From positions 1-64,000 of the forward strand of contig JAUCBJ010003847.1 in NCBI GenBank assembly GCA_032718475.1: DNA of 64,000 nucleotides, in the 5' to 3' direction. Below, one piece after another: positions 19,363 through 28,237 of this stretch (within the stretch, counting starts at the first letter, position 1; every line of letters starts with the position of its first letter). The DNA comes from Nemertoderma westbladi (Eukaryota; Xenacoelomorpha; Nemertodermatida; Nemertodermatidae). Made by a program: the position numbers and the translations under genes. Below the pieces are notes generated by a model, which worked only from the letters and a program-made list of their open reading frames with translations, ran no database searches and was not told where the DNA came from.

Positions 19363-20451
19363 ATGCCACGCAAGATGAGACCGATTTTAAGCCGAAGCTT
19401 AGACAAAAAACTGTTAAGAATTTATTCAGATCCATCATCACCTGCGGGTTTTGCAAGTATCGCAAAATTAGCAAAAGCCGCAAACATCAAACCATCTCAA
19501 GCTCAGAAATGGTTGAGCGGGCAAAAGACATACTCCCTTCACACACCACGTAGACATCATTATCCAACATCTAAAATATTTACGGGATGGTTAAAAGATA
19601 TATATATGATAGATCTGGTGGATATGCAGCAATATAAATCACAAAATAATAATTATAACTATATATTAACATGTATTGATGCCTTTAGCCGGCTTGCTTT
19701 TGCCTATGGTATGAAAACAAAAACAGGTATTGAAATTATTAGTATATTGCAAAAAATATTCCAGAAAGGTAAACCCACTAGAATCGCGACTGATCAAGGG
19801 TCTGAGTTTCTAAATAAATCTGAAAGAAAATATTCAGATACTATTAGAGTACAGTATTACGTAATGTACTCTGTGAATAAGGCGGCTATTGTCGAGAGAT
19901 TCAATAGAACATTAAAAACAAAGATGTTCAAAATTTTCACGCAATGGGGAAATATTGTTTGGATAAAAATTTTACCAAAGCTTATCTTTGCTTATAATAG
20001 GTCATTTCATAGGACTATACAAATGACGCCCATTGAAGTTAATAAATTTAATGAAACTGAATTAATTAATAGATTATATGGGAAATATAGACAGATTAAT
20101 CACAAGAAAATAAAATTTAAAGTTGGAGATACAGTACGATTATCTATCTCGCGTACTGCTTTTGCTAAAGGCTATCGAGAACAATGGACACGTGAATTAT
20201 TTATTATTCATCGGGTCAGATTGGATATAGTACCAGCGGTAATGTTCGATATTAAGGACAGTGCTGGTGCTATAATAAATGGTTCATTTTATTCATACGA
20301 ACTCCAAAAGGTCCACCCGAGTAGTAATATTTATCTTCCGATTGACAAAAATATTGGCAAACTTAAAGAACGTGTGCGCAATGGGAAAAAAGAATATTTA
20401 GTCCGATTCATTGGATCCAAGAAACAGTCTTGGGTACATCATATTAAATAA
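19363..20451 (+). CDS. Polinton DDE integrase
   Basis: 362 residues from ATG 19363. It catalyses insertion of the linear element and so creates the 6-bp duplications. The N-terminal part (about 15-60) looks like a helix-turn-helix. The rve-type core follows: first Asp in MIDLVDM (84-87), second Asp in ATDQGSEF (144), Glu in AIVERFNRT (178), about 34 residues after the second Asp. The C-terminal region has the SH3-like FKVGDTVRLS and, at the end, a chromodomain-like stretch (NGKKEYLVRF...SWVHHIK) that could bind histone tails and bias target choice. All three catalytic residues are present and the frame is intact. Confidence 0.95.
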   Translation: MPRKMRPILSRSLDKKLLRIYSDPSSPAGFASIAKLAKAANIKPSQAQKWLSGQKTYSLHTPRRHHYPTSKIFTGWLKDIYMIDLVDMQQYKSQNNNYNYILTCIDAFSRLAFAYGMKTKTGIEIISILQKIFQKGKPTRIATDQGSEFLNKSERKYSDTIRVQYYVMYSVNKAAIVERFNRTLKTKMFKIFTQWGNIVWIKILPKLIFAYNRSFHRTIQMTPIEVNKFNETELINRLYGKYRQINHKKIKFKVGDTVRLSISRTAFAKGYREQWTRELFIIHRVRLDIVPAVMFDIKDSAGAIINGSFYSYELQKVHPSSNIYLPIDKNIGKLKERVRNGKKEYLVRFIGSKKQSWVHHIK

Positions 20452-20688
20452 GTTTAGGTTTATACTGTATATTAGTTCATTGAGTGAATAATGGTCACAT
20501 ATGGCCATAATTAATCAATGTTAACTCGAATGATATTACTATACTATACTGTAAGTCTAATATCTATAGTTCATTCGCTTTAAATAAAGCCAGTAAAATA
20601 TTGATCCCTCGCATATACTGTAGACGCGGCAATGAACGTGGCAACAGATGTCTATAATTTAACATTATACTGTATGTACAAAGTAGTC

Positions 20689-20693
<5 letters not shown>

Positions 20694-20724
<31 letters not shown>
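20694..20724. repeat. (GA)n microsatellite
   Basis: About 15 GA repeats lie in the spacer before the first penton-like gene. The preceding 240 bp (20452-20693) hold no visible gene. Confidence 0.9.
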
Positions 20725-20728
<4 letters not shown>

Positions 20729-20744
20729 AATAATAATAATAATA

Positions 20745-21560
20745 ATGACTATAGGTACATATATCACTCTAGTTTCAGATAGCTCATTAAACACATATCC
20801 TAATAATAACCCTAGCGAGTTTACTGTTGATTTAGCCAAAGAATTATATATTGGTCCAAACGCTAAAATTGGGCAAGCAACATACAGTAATATTACTTTG
20901 CAAACTCAAATCTCACTGTCAATCGGGGTAGATGCAAAAGATGCCAAATTATACAGTTTATTTCAAGGTATGCATAGCTCTATTCAAGTCATTATTGATG
21001 ATATAAATAAACTGTTTAATTCTGAAGCGAAATATAAAGATTTCGAATTCATTTTTAATACAAATAATTCTAGAATTAAATTTAAATTTCCTAAAAAGTT
21101 GAAAAAAATACAATTAAGTCTACGCGGTGATTTAATACAAATTCTAGGCTTAAAACAATTATTGGATCAGAATCATCCGGGTATTCCGAATTGGGATATA
21201 TACAGTACCACTACCGTAGATGAATTAAGCAATATAGAACAGCCGATATTAATTTTAAATTATAGTGGACCAAAAATTTCAGAAATTGGTATTTTAGATT
21301 TTCCAGATCCCACAAATATTACTCGTAATAAAGATACAATCTTCATATATACAGATATTATTGAAAGCTCTTTTGTTGGTGATGCTTTAGCTCCGCTCTT
21401 AAGAACCTGTCCTTTAACACAATTAAATCGAAAATATATTAATCACGAATACGAGAGCATTTGCATTACTCATTGTTGAATAAAAAACTAAAAACAATCT
21501 TAATTACTTTACGTGACAGTCAAGGTGAATTAATTAATTCAACGGTGGTCGCACTGTTAT
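20745..21560 (+). pseudogene. Penton-like minor capsid protein, paralogue 1 (frameshift near the 3' end)
   Basis: The ATG at 20745 gives 244 residues. The opening segment (MTIGTYITLVSDSSLNTYPN, then SEFTVDLAK) has the pattern of Polinton and adintovirus penton (single jelly-roll) proteins. The later segment FIYTDIIESSFVGDALAPLL is a family hallmark. The frame stops at 21479, while the expected last strand (LKTILITLRDSQGELI) lies in another frame at about 21480-21560, which places a one-base shift at 21455-21480. The protein would form capsid vertices. It lies directly upstream of a second, related gene. Confidence 0.75.
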
Positions 21561-21586
21561 AACACTTAAGTTAATACGCGGTGGTG

Positions 21587-22433
21587 ATGGATGAATTCTA
21601 TGTTAGGCTACCAAGTAACTCGTGTCCAATTGATTTTCCCCATAATACTAATAGTAATTATCAGATCAATTTTCATGGTGCCTTACCTATAAATCCAAAC
21701 GAAAACTGGGTGGTTGGTATAAAAAGTATATTTTACTTAGCCACGTTACCGTCCATGTATAACAATGTAGAGAATGTTATTTTATTAAAAAAGGGAAAAA
21801 AAAAAATTTTGAGGATACACTTCCATCTGGTTTGTTCTACAGTATTAATGACATTATAGATTATTTTAACACTGGGGCGTTGAAAGATAAATTACAAATA
21901 GTTGAAAATACTCAGCAAAATAGATTGCAATTTATTTTAGGGAAAACTGTACGAGAATTATTTATAGGTCAACAATTAGACTATTATTTTGAATTACTGA
22001 AAATAATCTCGGTGTGAATTTAAATCCAAATTTTAAAATTATTTTGAAGACGAAAAATAATATAAAGGGTTATTTAATAAAGATTATCGGAAATGAAGAA
22101 AAAGCTTACCAAATGGTATTTTTATGTCTTCAACCACCCAATTCTATTCCAGAACCTAAGTCAAACATGTGCGTGACTACTAATATAATTGAAAATGAAT
22201 ATATTAATGATTTTGACTTAGCTTTACTTCGTTGCGTGGCGATACCTGATGATGTGAAATATGGCAGTGTAATAAATAAAGAATTTGCCAAGGATACAAT
22301 TCATTATATCCCTGTAAAAAAATCATATATGATAACATACATTCATATTGAAATAACAGACAAAGAAGGAAAAGATTTGAATTTTGAATACGGCACAACT
22401 TCTATTACCTTACACTTTAAAAAAATATATTAA
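21587..22433 (+). pseudogene. Penton-like minor capsid protein, paralogue 2 (two frameshifts)
   Basis: The ATG at 21587 opens with MDEFYVRLPSNSCPIDFPHN, the typical start of Polinton penton proteins, followed by NENWVVGIKSIFY. A homopolymer A run at 21788-21812 shifts the frame, and it shifts again near 21990-22014. The C-terminal part includes ALLRCVAIPDD and the closing strand YIHIEITDKEGKDL...TSITLHFKK. The same strand order as in paralogue 1 suggests a tandem duplication. Product: vertex capsid protein. Confidence 0.8.
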
Positions 22434-22434
22434 A

Positions 22435-22767
22435 ATGGATTCCGATTTACTTCAAAGATACAGTAAACCTCAATATGGTGGTGCAGACTCTAATCTTGCT
22501 GTTTTTAAAGGTGGTAGAAGTACGAGAGGCTCGACACAAGTTCCTGTTTGTCGAGGTGGTTCATATATAGACCCTTACGGTCAACAAATTGGTGCATTTG
22601 GTCCAAATTTAAAACAACGTCGATTTCAACGTTATCGCAGGGGTATGCAGACAAATCAACACGGGGAAGGTATATTTACAGATGCTTTATCTACATTGAA
22701 GAAATTTGGAAAGCCATTAGCAAAAAAGTTTTACAAAAAGCTTTACCATTTACCACAAAATTTATGA
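22435..22767 (+). CDS. Polinton small Gly/Arg-rich protein, virion-core-like
   Basis: The first ATG in the frame is at 22435 (MDSDLLQRYSKPQYGG), giving 110 residues. It has Gly- and Arg-rich segments (GGRSTRGS, RRFQRYRRG) and then GIFTDALSTLKKFGKPLAKKFYKKLY, an amphipathic basic helix like the pX/pVI-type peptides of adenovirus-related capsids. It is followed in another frame by 22783-22998, also basic (KTLNKMKPSTRSVVEKVY), which may be a frameshifted extension. It probably binds DNA or membranes in the virion; this is inference. Confidence 0.6.
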   Translation: MDSDLLQRYSKPQYGGADSNLAVFKGGRSTRGSTQVPVCRGGSYIDPYGQQIGAFGPNLKQRRFQRYRRGMQTNQHGEGIFTDALSTLKKFGKPLAKKFYKKLYHLPQNL

Positions 22768-22782
22768 GATAACACGTAATAC

Positions 22783-22998
22783 CAAAATGTAAGCGGGTCT
22801 TACATCAGCAGGCTAATACGGTTATTAATAAAACATTAAATAAAATGAAACCATCAACAAGATCGGTTGTAGAAAAAGTTTATAGAGATTTAAAGCGACC
22901 GACTAAACCAATGTCTATGAACATACATCATCGCTGTAGTGAAAATAGAAAAATAAAAAAAGGCAAACTCAAACACTGCGAAAAAAGTATTTTTTAAT
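22783..22998 (+). CDS. Small Lys-rich frame between core-like protein and MCP
   Basis: The frame is open from about 22783 to the stop at 22998, rich in Lys, Arg and His, with Cys at its end (KGKLKHCEKSIF). It has no ATG near its left end (the first is at about 22846, MKPSTRSVV) and may be the continuation of the preceding gene after a frameshift. It ends two bases before the MCP start codon. Confidence 0.35.
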
Positions 22999-22999
22999 A

Positions 23000-24259
23000 A
23001 TGTCAATTATTAAGGAATTAGATTTATTTTCTATACAGCCAATACAGACTGAATTTAAAGCAAAGCATTATGAAACAATTTACCCGGTATCTAGTCTCAG
23101 AAGCGAGTCTTGGGAAGTAACATTTCTTGTACCGCGATCCAATGAATTCTATACGAAACTACAAGATGCGTTTTTAATTACAAAATCTACTGTACGGTGG
23201 GATAGATGGCTTGAAAACTCACACATTTATATGTTGAATTACCCCTCTGGAACTATGTGGAGTGATATTAAAATAGACCTCAATGAGAAGCAGGTTGAAA
23301 ATAGCAATAACCATTATTTCTACAAGTCGTACTTATCCAATTTACTTTTTACTACATATGAAACTAAAAATGGGCTACTGGGGGCAGGCGGCTTTCGTCA
23401 GCCTTTATCCGAACACGGAAATGAAATTAATCCCGGTGCGCATCCTATTGCCAATGCCTTTAGTAAACAAATGCAATTTGTAAGTGGATTGACGATTGAT
23501 TTTGATACTGAAAGTAAAATAATACAACCCGGGTATGATTTAAGAATGCATTTTAGAAAAGTATCAAATTCGTTTATTTTTAAAATCACTCCAAACGCAA
23601 ACGCTGTGACAAATCTTCGGCTAGAATTAGATGAAGTAAAGATCCTAATCCCTAGAATGGAGGTTAATCCGGTAATAGAAAGCATCCATCTAAAAGGTTT
23701 AGAGAGCTACGATATTGAATATCAATTTCAAAAAAAAGAGGTTACTACATTTACTATTCCCGCTCAAACCACAAATTACACCCAAACAAACATATTTGAT
23801 GGTAAAAAACCCAAATTGGTTATTATCGGTTTTATAACAAATAATTCATATTCGGGTGAATTAACTAGTAATCCGTTGAAATTCGAACATTTTAACCTTA
23901 GACGCGCGGAACTGATTGTAGACGGTCTTCCAGTAGGCGGTGTAATATACGAGCCTAATTTTACTGATGGAACATACATTTTTGAGTATACTCAATTAAT
24001 GAAGAACATTAATACATATATTAACGGTTATGGAGGTAATAATATAGACCATGAAACCTACTTAGGTAATTGCCCCCTCATATCCTGGGACCTAACTGCC
24101 GACGGCTATGTTAGGGATCCGCAACCATCGATATATACTAATGGACAATTAAAATTAAGATTTGCCGATCCGTTGGTTGAGACCATATATGTAATCGTTT
24201 TTAATATTTATAATCAATCATTAAGCTTAAATAGCAGGAAAGAAATACATATCGATTAA
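23000..24259 (+). CDS. Polinton major capsid protein (double jelly roll)
   Basis: 419 residues from ATG 23000, intact. It matches the Polinton/adintovirus major capsid family in its opening (LFSIQPIQTEF), in FYKSYLSNLLFTTYETKN, in the mid-region with VTTFTIPAQ...NIFDGKKPKLVIIGFI, in LTSNPLKFEHFNLRRAELIVDG, and in the final strand LKLRFADPLVETIYVIVFNIY. Such proteins form pseudo-hexameric capsomers of an icosahedral shell. It is somewhat shorter than is usual for the family. It overlaps no neighbour and precedes the protease by two bases, as expected for a structural block. Confidence 0.9.
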   Translation: MSIIKELDLFSIQPIQTEFKAKHYETIYPVSSLRSESWEVTFLVPRSNEFYTKLQDAFLITKSTVRWDRWLENSHIYMLNYPSGTMWSDIKIDLNEKQVENSNNHYFYKSYLSNLLFTTYETKNGLLGAGGFRQPLSEHGNEINPGAHPIANAFSKQMQFVSGLTIDFDTESKIIQPGYDLRMHFRKVSNSFIFKITPNANAVTNLRLELDEVKILIPRMEVNPVIESIHLKGLESYDIEYQFQKKEVTTFTIPAQTTNYTQTNIFDGKKPKLVIIGFITNNSYSGELTSNPLKFEHFNLRRAELIVDGLPVGGVIYEPNFTDGTYIFEYTQLMKNINTYINGYGGNNIDHETYLGNCPLISWDLTADGYVRDPQPSIYTNGQLKLRFADPLVETIYVIVFNIYNQSLSLNSRKEIHID

Positions 24260-24261
24260 GT

Positions 24262-24726
24262 ATGTTATCTACAGAGGACCTTGATATGTTTCCAGTGGGT
24301 GGTCACTATTTAGGGGCATTTCCATCTACTAAATTATCTAAATTAGATAATAATAATAATAATTATAAGCGAAGAGACTATGGGTTAATAGTAAATACCG
24401 ATAAAGCGCATCTACCTGGTGTTCATTGGGTGGCTATATATATACGAGATAATGAAGCTGAATTATTTAATTCATTTGGTCCAAAATATCCAAACAGATG
24501 TATCGAAAAATGGCTTGAGAAAAATTCAACAAAGTGGTGTACTACTCGCAGGCAATTTCAAGACCCTAGAAGGACCACATGCGGGTTATACTGTCTTTAT
24601 TACTTGGTAAATCGAATTCACACAAACTATCCAATGAGAGCGTTTACAAATAATGTGGAAATAAATGAAATAATATTATATAAATGGCTTGTTAATTATT
24701 ATAAAATAAACCAACAAGCATTGTAA
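24262..24726 (+). CDS. Polinton cysteine protease (adenain-like, C5/C48 fold)
   Basis: 154 residues from ATG 24262. Catalytic residues can be read in order: His55 in PGVHWVAIYI, the third position in LFNSFG (Asn70, where many relatives have Asp), Gln98 or Gln100 in RRQFQDP, and Cys107 in TTCGLYCLYY. This family processes capsid precursors in adenoviruses and related elements. An AAT microsatellite gives an Asn run at residues 30-34. The start is two bases after the MCP stop. The Asn-for-Asp change is the only oddity. Confidence 0.9.
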   Translation: MLSTEDLDMFPVGGHYLGAFPSTKLSKLDNNNNNYKRRDYGLIVNTDKAHLPGVHWVAIYIRDNEAELFNSFGPKYPNRCIEKWLEKNSTKWCTTRRQFQDPRRTTCGLYCLYYLVNRIHTNYPMRAFTNNVEINEIILYKWLVNYYKINQQAL

Positions 24727-24770
24727 TTAATCATTTAACTTTTGTTTATCTAAATATATTATCAGATAAA

Positions 24771-25340
24771 ATGGATAATATTATTTTTGTCGATTTTCAA
24801 TATTATACGATAGACAATAAGGAATATCCGGTAGTATTTAAAGAATTTGCTATATTCGATTCTAATTACACCAAAACTAATGTAAAGACATTTTTAATTA
24901 AAGGACCCCCTGATATTAACTTATTGGCATTAGATAAAGCCCACGTAAACAATTTACGGGACATGACTTCACATTTACCCTGGGATTACGGTGACATTTC
25001 GCAAGATGACTTTAAAAAGTACATGAAGAGACATTTAAAATATAAAAAAATTATATATGTATTCGGGTTGATGAAGCTGGCAATATTAATTTCCGAACTT
25101 GATGTACTTGCTCCAAAATCGATGGAGAAATTGGGAATATATCAACGGTATTACAACTATTTAACCCCGTGTCCCTTCCATGATCAATTTACTACAGTAG
25201 AAAATAAATGCGCTTACCACTTAAACAGAAAGGATAACTGTCTGCGGTACTGCTCCGCAAAACGAGTCGGAGGGTATGTAATGAAACGATTTTTCGTGAG
25301 AACGCGATTAACTGTAGTGGAAGATGTACTCGTACAGTAG
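24771..25340 (+). CDS. Polinton conserved protein of unknown function, last gene of forward block
   Basis: 189 residues from ATG 24771. The opening (MDNIIFVDFQYYTIDNKEYP) and the region around KKIIYVFGLMKLAIL look like an alpha/beta fold, perhaps a degenerate RNase H-like exonuclease, but the acidic residues do not form a convincing active site. The C-terminus has CPFHDQF...CAYHLNRKDNCLRYC, a Cys/His cluster that could bind zinc. No firm family. It ends the forward gene block. Confidence 0.5.
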   Translation: MDNIIFVDFQYYTIDNKEYPVVFKEFAIFDSNYTKTNVKTFLIKGPPDINLLALDKAHVNNLRDMTSHLPWDYGDISQDDFKKYMKRHLKYKKIIYVFGLMKLAILISELDVLAPKSMEKLGIYQRYYNYLTPCPFHDQFTTVENKCAYHLNRKDNCLRYCSAKRVGGYVMKRFFVRTRLTVVEDVLVQ

Positions 25341-26130
25341 GTTTACTCTAAGCATGTAATGTGATGGGATAATATAATTGTTTTAATGTCAATAAAAATA
25401 ATTAAAACATTAAAATCTATTTTTTATATCTCAGTTTGACGGGAGGTGGGGTTTAGGTTTACACTCACAAACACACCACACCTACCGGTAGCCGGCTGTT
25501 GTATCTGAGTTTAACTACAAGTAGCTGACTTTATACATACAGACATATAACAACGCTAAACTGCAGAATGGCTCCCCTTCTAGACTGACAGCACCCACAT
25601 CGCTTTAGCGTTACTAGTAATAAAATTAAATTAACTCGACATGTGGTTCGTATATGCGGCATTAGAGGGGCCCGCCTAACAATAGGCCTACTGGTACTGT
25701 AGCACTCTTGTAACAGTATACTTGGATAGTGCATGCCGGTTCCTTCGATTTAAGGATTATTACACTTGAATGCTTCCAATTTTCTGTTTACAACTTTAAT
25801 TGGCCTAATCTAGATTATTATTACTGGGGCTACTACTGTCGCATAGGTAAGCCTTTACTATACAGCTATAGTTAACTTTATGCGGCCCCTTTTTCGAATG
25901 TAGGCCCAATATGGTTTACGGTTAACCTTTAGAACTCACGGACAGGCATACCTTCATTCAACCAGTCATATAATGATTCCTCAACTGAAAGCCGGCCAGC
26001 TCATTGATACAATAGGTGTGGCTATAGCAATATATAAAATCCACCGCTCACAAGTTCATTCACTTCATTTTGTAGGCCTATATAAAACATAGTTAGTTTA
26101 TTTATGTATTCGCTTTTTTTTTTAATTAGA
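25341..26130. other. Polinton central spacer, left part
   Basis: About 790 bp with no convincing frame. Short CCGGTA motifs are present. It separates the convergent gene blocks. Confidence 0.5.
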
Positions 26131-26747
26131 TATAAAATAGACAAAAAACCTACTGCTACCGGTAACACATTAACACAAACAGACTGACTGACTGATTACA
26201 TACGAGTCTACTGACGGTGTATTCTTGGATCTGGCGGTAGGCCAACAGGAGCTACTGATACTTCTGCTTCAGTCGCTTCTTCTTCCCAGTCAGCCAGTGC
26301 TCACCCTCACTATAGTTATCAAGTCTTATCTGGTGAGCTTCTCCATATAAAATAGACAAAAAACCTACTGCTACCGGTAACACATTAACACAAACAGACA
26401 GACTGCCTGATTACATACGAGTCTACTAATGGTGTATTCTTGAATGTGGCGGTAGGCCCACAGGAGCTACTGATACTTCTGCTTCAGTCGCTTCTTCTCT
26501 CCAGTCAGCCAGCGCTCACCTCACTATAGTTATCAAGTCTTATCTGGTGAGCTTCTCCATATAAAATAGACAAAAAAAACCTACTGCTACCGGTAATACA
26601 TTAACACAAACAGACAGACTGACTGATTACATACGAGTCTACTGGTGTGTTCTTGGATCTGTCGGTAGGCCAACAGGAGCTACTGATACTTCTTCCCAGT
26701 GCTCACCCTCACTATAGATATCAAGTCTTATATGGTGAGCTTCTCCA
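26131..26747. repeat. Three tandem units of about 214 bp in the Polinton centre
   Basis: TATAAAATAGACAAAAAACC begins units at 26131, 26346 and 26560. Units 1 and 2 are about 214 bp and unit 3 is shortened to about 188 bp. Each contains CTACTGCTACCGGTAA and AGGAGCTACTGATACTTC. The end of unit 3 is the 3' coding end of the minus-strand gene at 26639-26965, so units 1 and 2 are extra copies of that gene's tail and downstream sequence. Confidence 0.9.
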
Positions 26748-26965
26748 GCCTGCACACGAATGTTTAAACTAAAGTTTTTATTTGTAGACAATGTTGTTTG
26801 TCTGCCTTCGCTCGTTTTATTTCTAACCATTATAGTAATCACTCCATTGTCATTTTTCAAATGTAATTCCATTACATTTAACGATGTAAAAAACAACTGT
26901 TCCCCTTCAAGATCAAACTTTAGCAAACAGTCGCTATCCCTATTTCCAATAAATGCGAACGACAT
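26639..26965 (-). CDS. Polinton hypothetical protein with a duplicated 3' end
   Basis: 108 residues, minus strand, starting MSFAFIGNRDSDCLLKFDLE. The regular alternation of hydrophobic and polar residues (FFTSLNVMELHLKNDNGVIT) suggests an all-beta fold. No family is recognised. Its last 35 codons (after about 26747) lie in the last of three tandem units. Isolated by more than 680 bp from the next reverse gene, it may be an accessory or cargo gene. Confidence 0.45.
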   Translation of the reverse strand: MSFAFIGNRDSDCLLKFDLEGEQLFFTSLNVMELHLKNDNGVITIMVRNKTSEGRQTTLSTNKNFSLNIRVQAGEAHHIRLDIYSEGEHWEEVSVAPVGLPTDPRTHQ

Positions 26966-26969
26966 ATCT

Positions 26970-27649
26970 TGATTGATTGAATGGTTGATGGATCACCGCG
27001 ACTGAAGTTTGGAGGTTAGTTTTTGCAAGTACAAATACAAGTAGGTCTATACCGGTATTTTTATTTACGGTAACAAAATTATACTTAAGATATAATTGAG
27101 CTTATATATATTTTTGTAGAGGGTCGCAGATGTTTACATTACAAAATTCACATAGTTAACAAAATGCACAACATAAACTTTTCCCATGCGGATTAGCGAT
27201 ATATGCTCTGTTCATTGTTCTATTCTATTCTATTCTATTCTGAATGTAGGGAAATGCATAGCCGATGTTTTAATAATATGTACTGGTATACAGGCTAGTA
27301 ACAGATAGGAGGGCTTCGACTTTGATTATGAATACCAGTACATAGCCCTAAACTTTTCTCACCGAGCTTAGCGATGCTCGCTGCACACACTCATAAGTAA
27401 CAGATGCGCAACTGTAGCTCACTCGTGCGATGCTTAGCTAGCTAGCTACTGTCTCTAGGTATACTATGCATACTTGGCTGTTACAAGCAATCGCTCTGCC
27501 GAAGTTAGTTAGTTTCCCCAACTAGTTGTTGATTTAAAAAATATTCATAAATTTCTTCTCCCTCAATTTAATATATATATACATATTTTACAGTAAAAAA
27601 TCCCCACCACCAAACAACAACAATAAATTTTACTCTCTCTAATTATATT
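26970..27649. other. Polinton central spacer, right part, with (TTCTA)n
   Basis: A pentanucleotide repeat of TATTC lies at 27217-27242. No coding frame is convincing. It probably holds the shared 3' ends of the converging blocks. Confidence 0.5.
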
Positions 27650-28216
27650 TTACATCAAAAACCCTCCACCAAACAATAATAAATTATTAACCAGTTTGTT
27701 GAATATAGGATAATATATATGAAATTTAAACGGAGAACACATTAATGAACTTTTACCTGTGTAGAAACAGCAAACAACAACAATATTATTTATTCTGACT
27801 TTACAGTTATTGAATATTTCTGGCTCGTATGAAATTTCTAGTTTAACATTATCAAATATAACATAAAACTCGATATTGTTTATAAGTAACCTATAGATTA
27901 CAGTGTCAATACTAAAAATATAAGTACACAAATTGATAGATTTAAAAATCAAATTAATGTTTGTTTGTTCAAATATATGCTTTTTAACTTTATTAAAATT
28001 ATATTTTCTACCAAGAATTGTTATTCGTCCATTTGTAAACATTAATATGGTTGCACCAAATACCTTATATATAAACTGATTAGGTTTGAGTATAATTTTA
28101 CCTGTCAATTGATTTTTTAATTCTTTTAAATTAAGTCCATAAATGATCTGCTTACAACTTATATTTTTATTTACTATTTGATAATTCATCATCATCATCA
28201 CCTTTTGGTTCTTCAT
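27650..28216 (-). CDS. TATA-binding-protein-like protein encoded by the Polinton
   Basis: 188 residues, minus strand, starting 21 bases after the polymerase stop, so probably co-expressed with it. TBP consists of two related repeats, each with a strand-rich core containing an FxxGK/R-type turn. Here repeat 1 (about 27-84) has GLNLKELKNQ and then ATILMFTNGRITILG. Repeat 2 (about 92-180) has SYEPEIF, matching the YEPELF motif of TBP's second repeat, followed by NNIVVVCCFYTGK. The length is close to the 180-residue TBP core. DNA-contacting Phe positions are not all obvious and identity is low. It may recruit host RNA polymerase to element promoters. Other explanations are a divergent beta protein or chance motif similarity. 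Confidence 0.6.
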   Translation of the reverse strand: MKNQKVMMMMNYQIVNKNISCKQIIYGLNLKELKNQLTGKIILKPNQFIYKVFGATILMFTNGRITILGRKYNFNKVKKHIFEQTNINLIFKSINLCTYIFSIDTVIYRLLINNIEFYVIFDNVKLEISYEPEIFNNCKVRINNIVVVCCFYTGKSSLMCSPFKFHIYYPIFNKLVNNLLLFGGGFLM

Positions 28217-28237
28217 AAGTTGGTATATTTGATATTT

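Noticed and set aside
24771-25340. Exonuclease assignment
   Set aside because: The opening FVDFQYY hints at an RNase H-like strand, but no set of catalytic acidic residues can be placed.
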